Notes under the pieces: generated by a model | Seen by the model: only the letters and a program-made list of their open reading frames with translations | Databases searched by the model: none | Told to the model about the DNA's origin: nothing | Part shown: positions 28,912-29,665 of the stretch, one piece after another | Numbering within the stretch: the stretch's first letter is position 1 | Layout: each line of letters begins with the position of its first letter | Virus record (IMG/VR): IMGVR_UViG_3300042505_000586 | Location: 1-29,665 of that record | Reading direction: 5' to 3' (one strand) | DNA from: a virus | Length of the DNA: 29,665 nt | Program-made: the position numbers and the translations under genes

Positions 28912-29665
28912 CTAGGCAGGTCGGGTGTCACCGTTGGTCATGACTTTGGAATAGGCACCGCACTCGCACACCACGCGCAGATACTTTGCCGTTTTGGTGT
29001 AGGCAATCCCCGCCGGTGCTAGGTCAGCCGACCCGCAGAGATAGCAGGTGGTCATGTCACCGGTCCATAGGCCCATGTGCGGCACCGATTTAACCCAAGG
29101 GGATATGGTCGCCAGCAAATCAGCCGTGAGCCGCACATCTTGCTTGCAGTAGCGCATGAACTTCTTGCGCGCTTTCTCATCGCCATCAAGGACGTTCTGC
29201 CACAGTTTCCATCCACCGGTTTCCATCTTCGCCCCAATCTCCAACGACTGCCCCACTTGCCCGAGCTTGTTCGATGGGAACTTGAAACGGTGGCGCATGG
29301 TCTTGAGCAGGTCAATGGTTTGGTACGGCGATGGTGGGCCAAGGCCGGCAAGGATCAACTCACGGTTGATGTGCTTGAGGTCAAAGCCATCGGAGTTGTA
29401 GCCCACGACGATATCGGCGCGGTCAAGTAAATCCCAGAGCGCCTGCACCATTGGCCCTTTGCCGTCATCCCATTCACTCCAGGCATCCACGCGCGCGGCG
29501 GGATACCAGTTGGCGGCAAAACACAGCACCCGCGAGGGTGCCACGATCATGTCCGGTGAAATGTTGGTGTTCCATGTTTGGAACGACCACGCCAAATGCG
29601 GCGAGGTCTCAATGTCGATCACGAGCACGTTCGGTGTGGTGGCTTCTAGTGCATCAGCCAGCGCC
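28912..29665 (-). CDS. DnaQ/RNase H-like 3'-5' exonuclease with C-terminal zinc ribbon (5' end beyond window)
   Basis: The frame is open to the right edge (ALADALEATTPNVLVIDIETS), and no ribosome site precedes the GTG at 29628, so the true start is probably outside the window. Visible exonuclease motifs are VIDIETS, VVGYNSDGFDLKHINREL and MRYCKQDVRLT, giving the acidic D-E...D...D set of DEDD exonucleases. The C-terminal CYLCGSADLAPAG and VVCECGAYSK segments form a CxxC...CxC zinc ribbon, which may bind DNA. It may proofread or trim ends during replication; a polymerase may lie further upstream. Confidence 0.8.
   Translation of the reverse strand, partial: ALADALEATTPNVLVIDIETSPHLAWSFQTWNTNISPDMIVAPSRVLCFAANWYPAARVDAWSEWDDGKGPMVQALWDLLDRADIVVGYNSDGFDLKHINRELILAGLGPPSPYQTIDLLKTMRHRFKFPSNKLGQVGQSLEIGAKMETGGWKLWQNVLDGDEKARKKFMRYCKQDVRLTADLLATISPWVKSVPHMGLWTGDMTTCYLCGSADLAPAGIAYTKTAKYLRVVCECGAYSKVMTNGDTRPA

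Overview
The window is part of the genome of a temperate tailed bacteriophage with siphovirus-type morphology: HK97-fold capsid, long tape measure, no sheath genes. It very probably infects an actinobacterium. The evidence for the host is a phage-borne WhiB protein, a high-GC sequence, actinophage-type early genes (Prim-Pol/helicase fusion, Cas4-like nuclease, DUF6378-like protein), and an attachment core copied from the 3' half of a host tRNA gene (tRNA-Asn-like). Almost everything is on the minus strand, so the biological order runs from high to low coordinates. A tail gene runs off the left edge and an exonuclease gene runs off the right edge.

Layout by region. (a) 28446-29665 (-): DnaQ-like exonuclease, DUF6378-like protein and a small ORF, ending in a hairpin shared with the convergent integrase. 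(b) 27119-27627: non-coding integration and regulatory region with a tRNA-derived attP core, dyads, a minus-facing terminator and a leader inverted repeat. The tyrosine integrase (+) is at 27628-28416. (c) 27118 down to 22879 (-): a compact early operon of mostly tiny genes joined by ATGA, GTGA or TAATG overlaps. It holds a candidate lysis cassette (three membrane proteins around a secreted transglycosylase), a Holliday-junction-resolvase-like nuclease, WhiB, a Cas4-like exonuclease and an SSB-like protein. The Prim-Pol/helicase follows at 20620-22791. (d) 20563-20615: a dense set of nested palindromes ahead of two Cys-rich proteins, the second with a C-terminal HTH. (e) 19384-17573: terminator and candidate promoter, two small ORFs, HNH endonuclease, a lone plus-strand gene, and small and large terminase. 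(f) 16009-9760: small membrane protein, portal, three surface-type proteins (one with 20-residue Ser/Thr/Gly repeats), a multidomain prohead protease, a tRNA-like element and the major capsid protein, followed by strong terminators. (g) 9624-6929: a fused two-domain glycosyltransferase and a sugar-nucleotide epimerase-like enzyme. (h) 6921-1: connector, tail terminator, tail tube, tail assembly chaperone with a -1 frameshift signal, tape measure and adhesin/hub proteins.

As a system, terminase with HNH packages DNA through the portal into a protease-matured HK97-type head, and the tail is assembled around an 882-residue tape measure with a frameshifted chaperone pair. The sugar-modification cassette sits inside the head/tail module and could decorate the Ser/Thr-rich repeat protein, the capsid or the host wall. 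Integrase and attP lie together with phage genes on both sides, so the sequence represents the circular or virion form rather than an integrated prophage end. I see no obvious CI-type repressor, so immunity control is either outside the window or unconventional.
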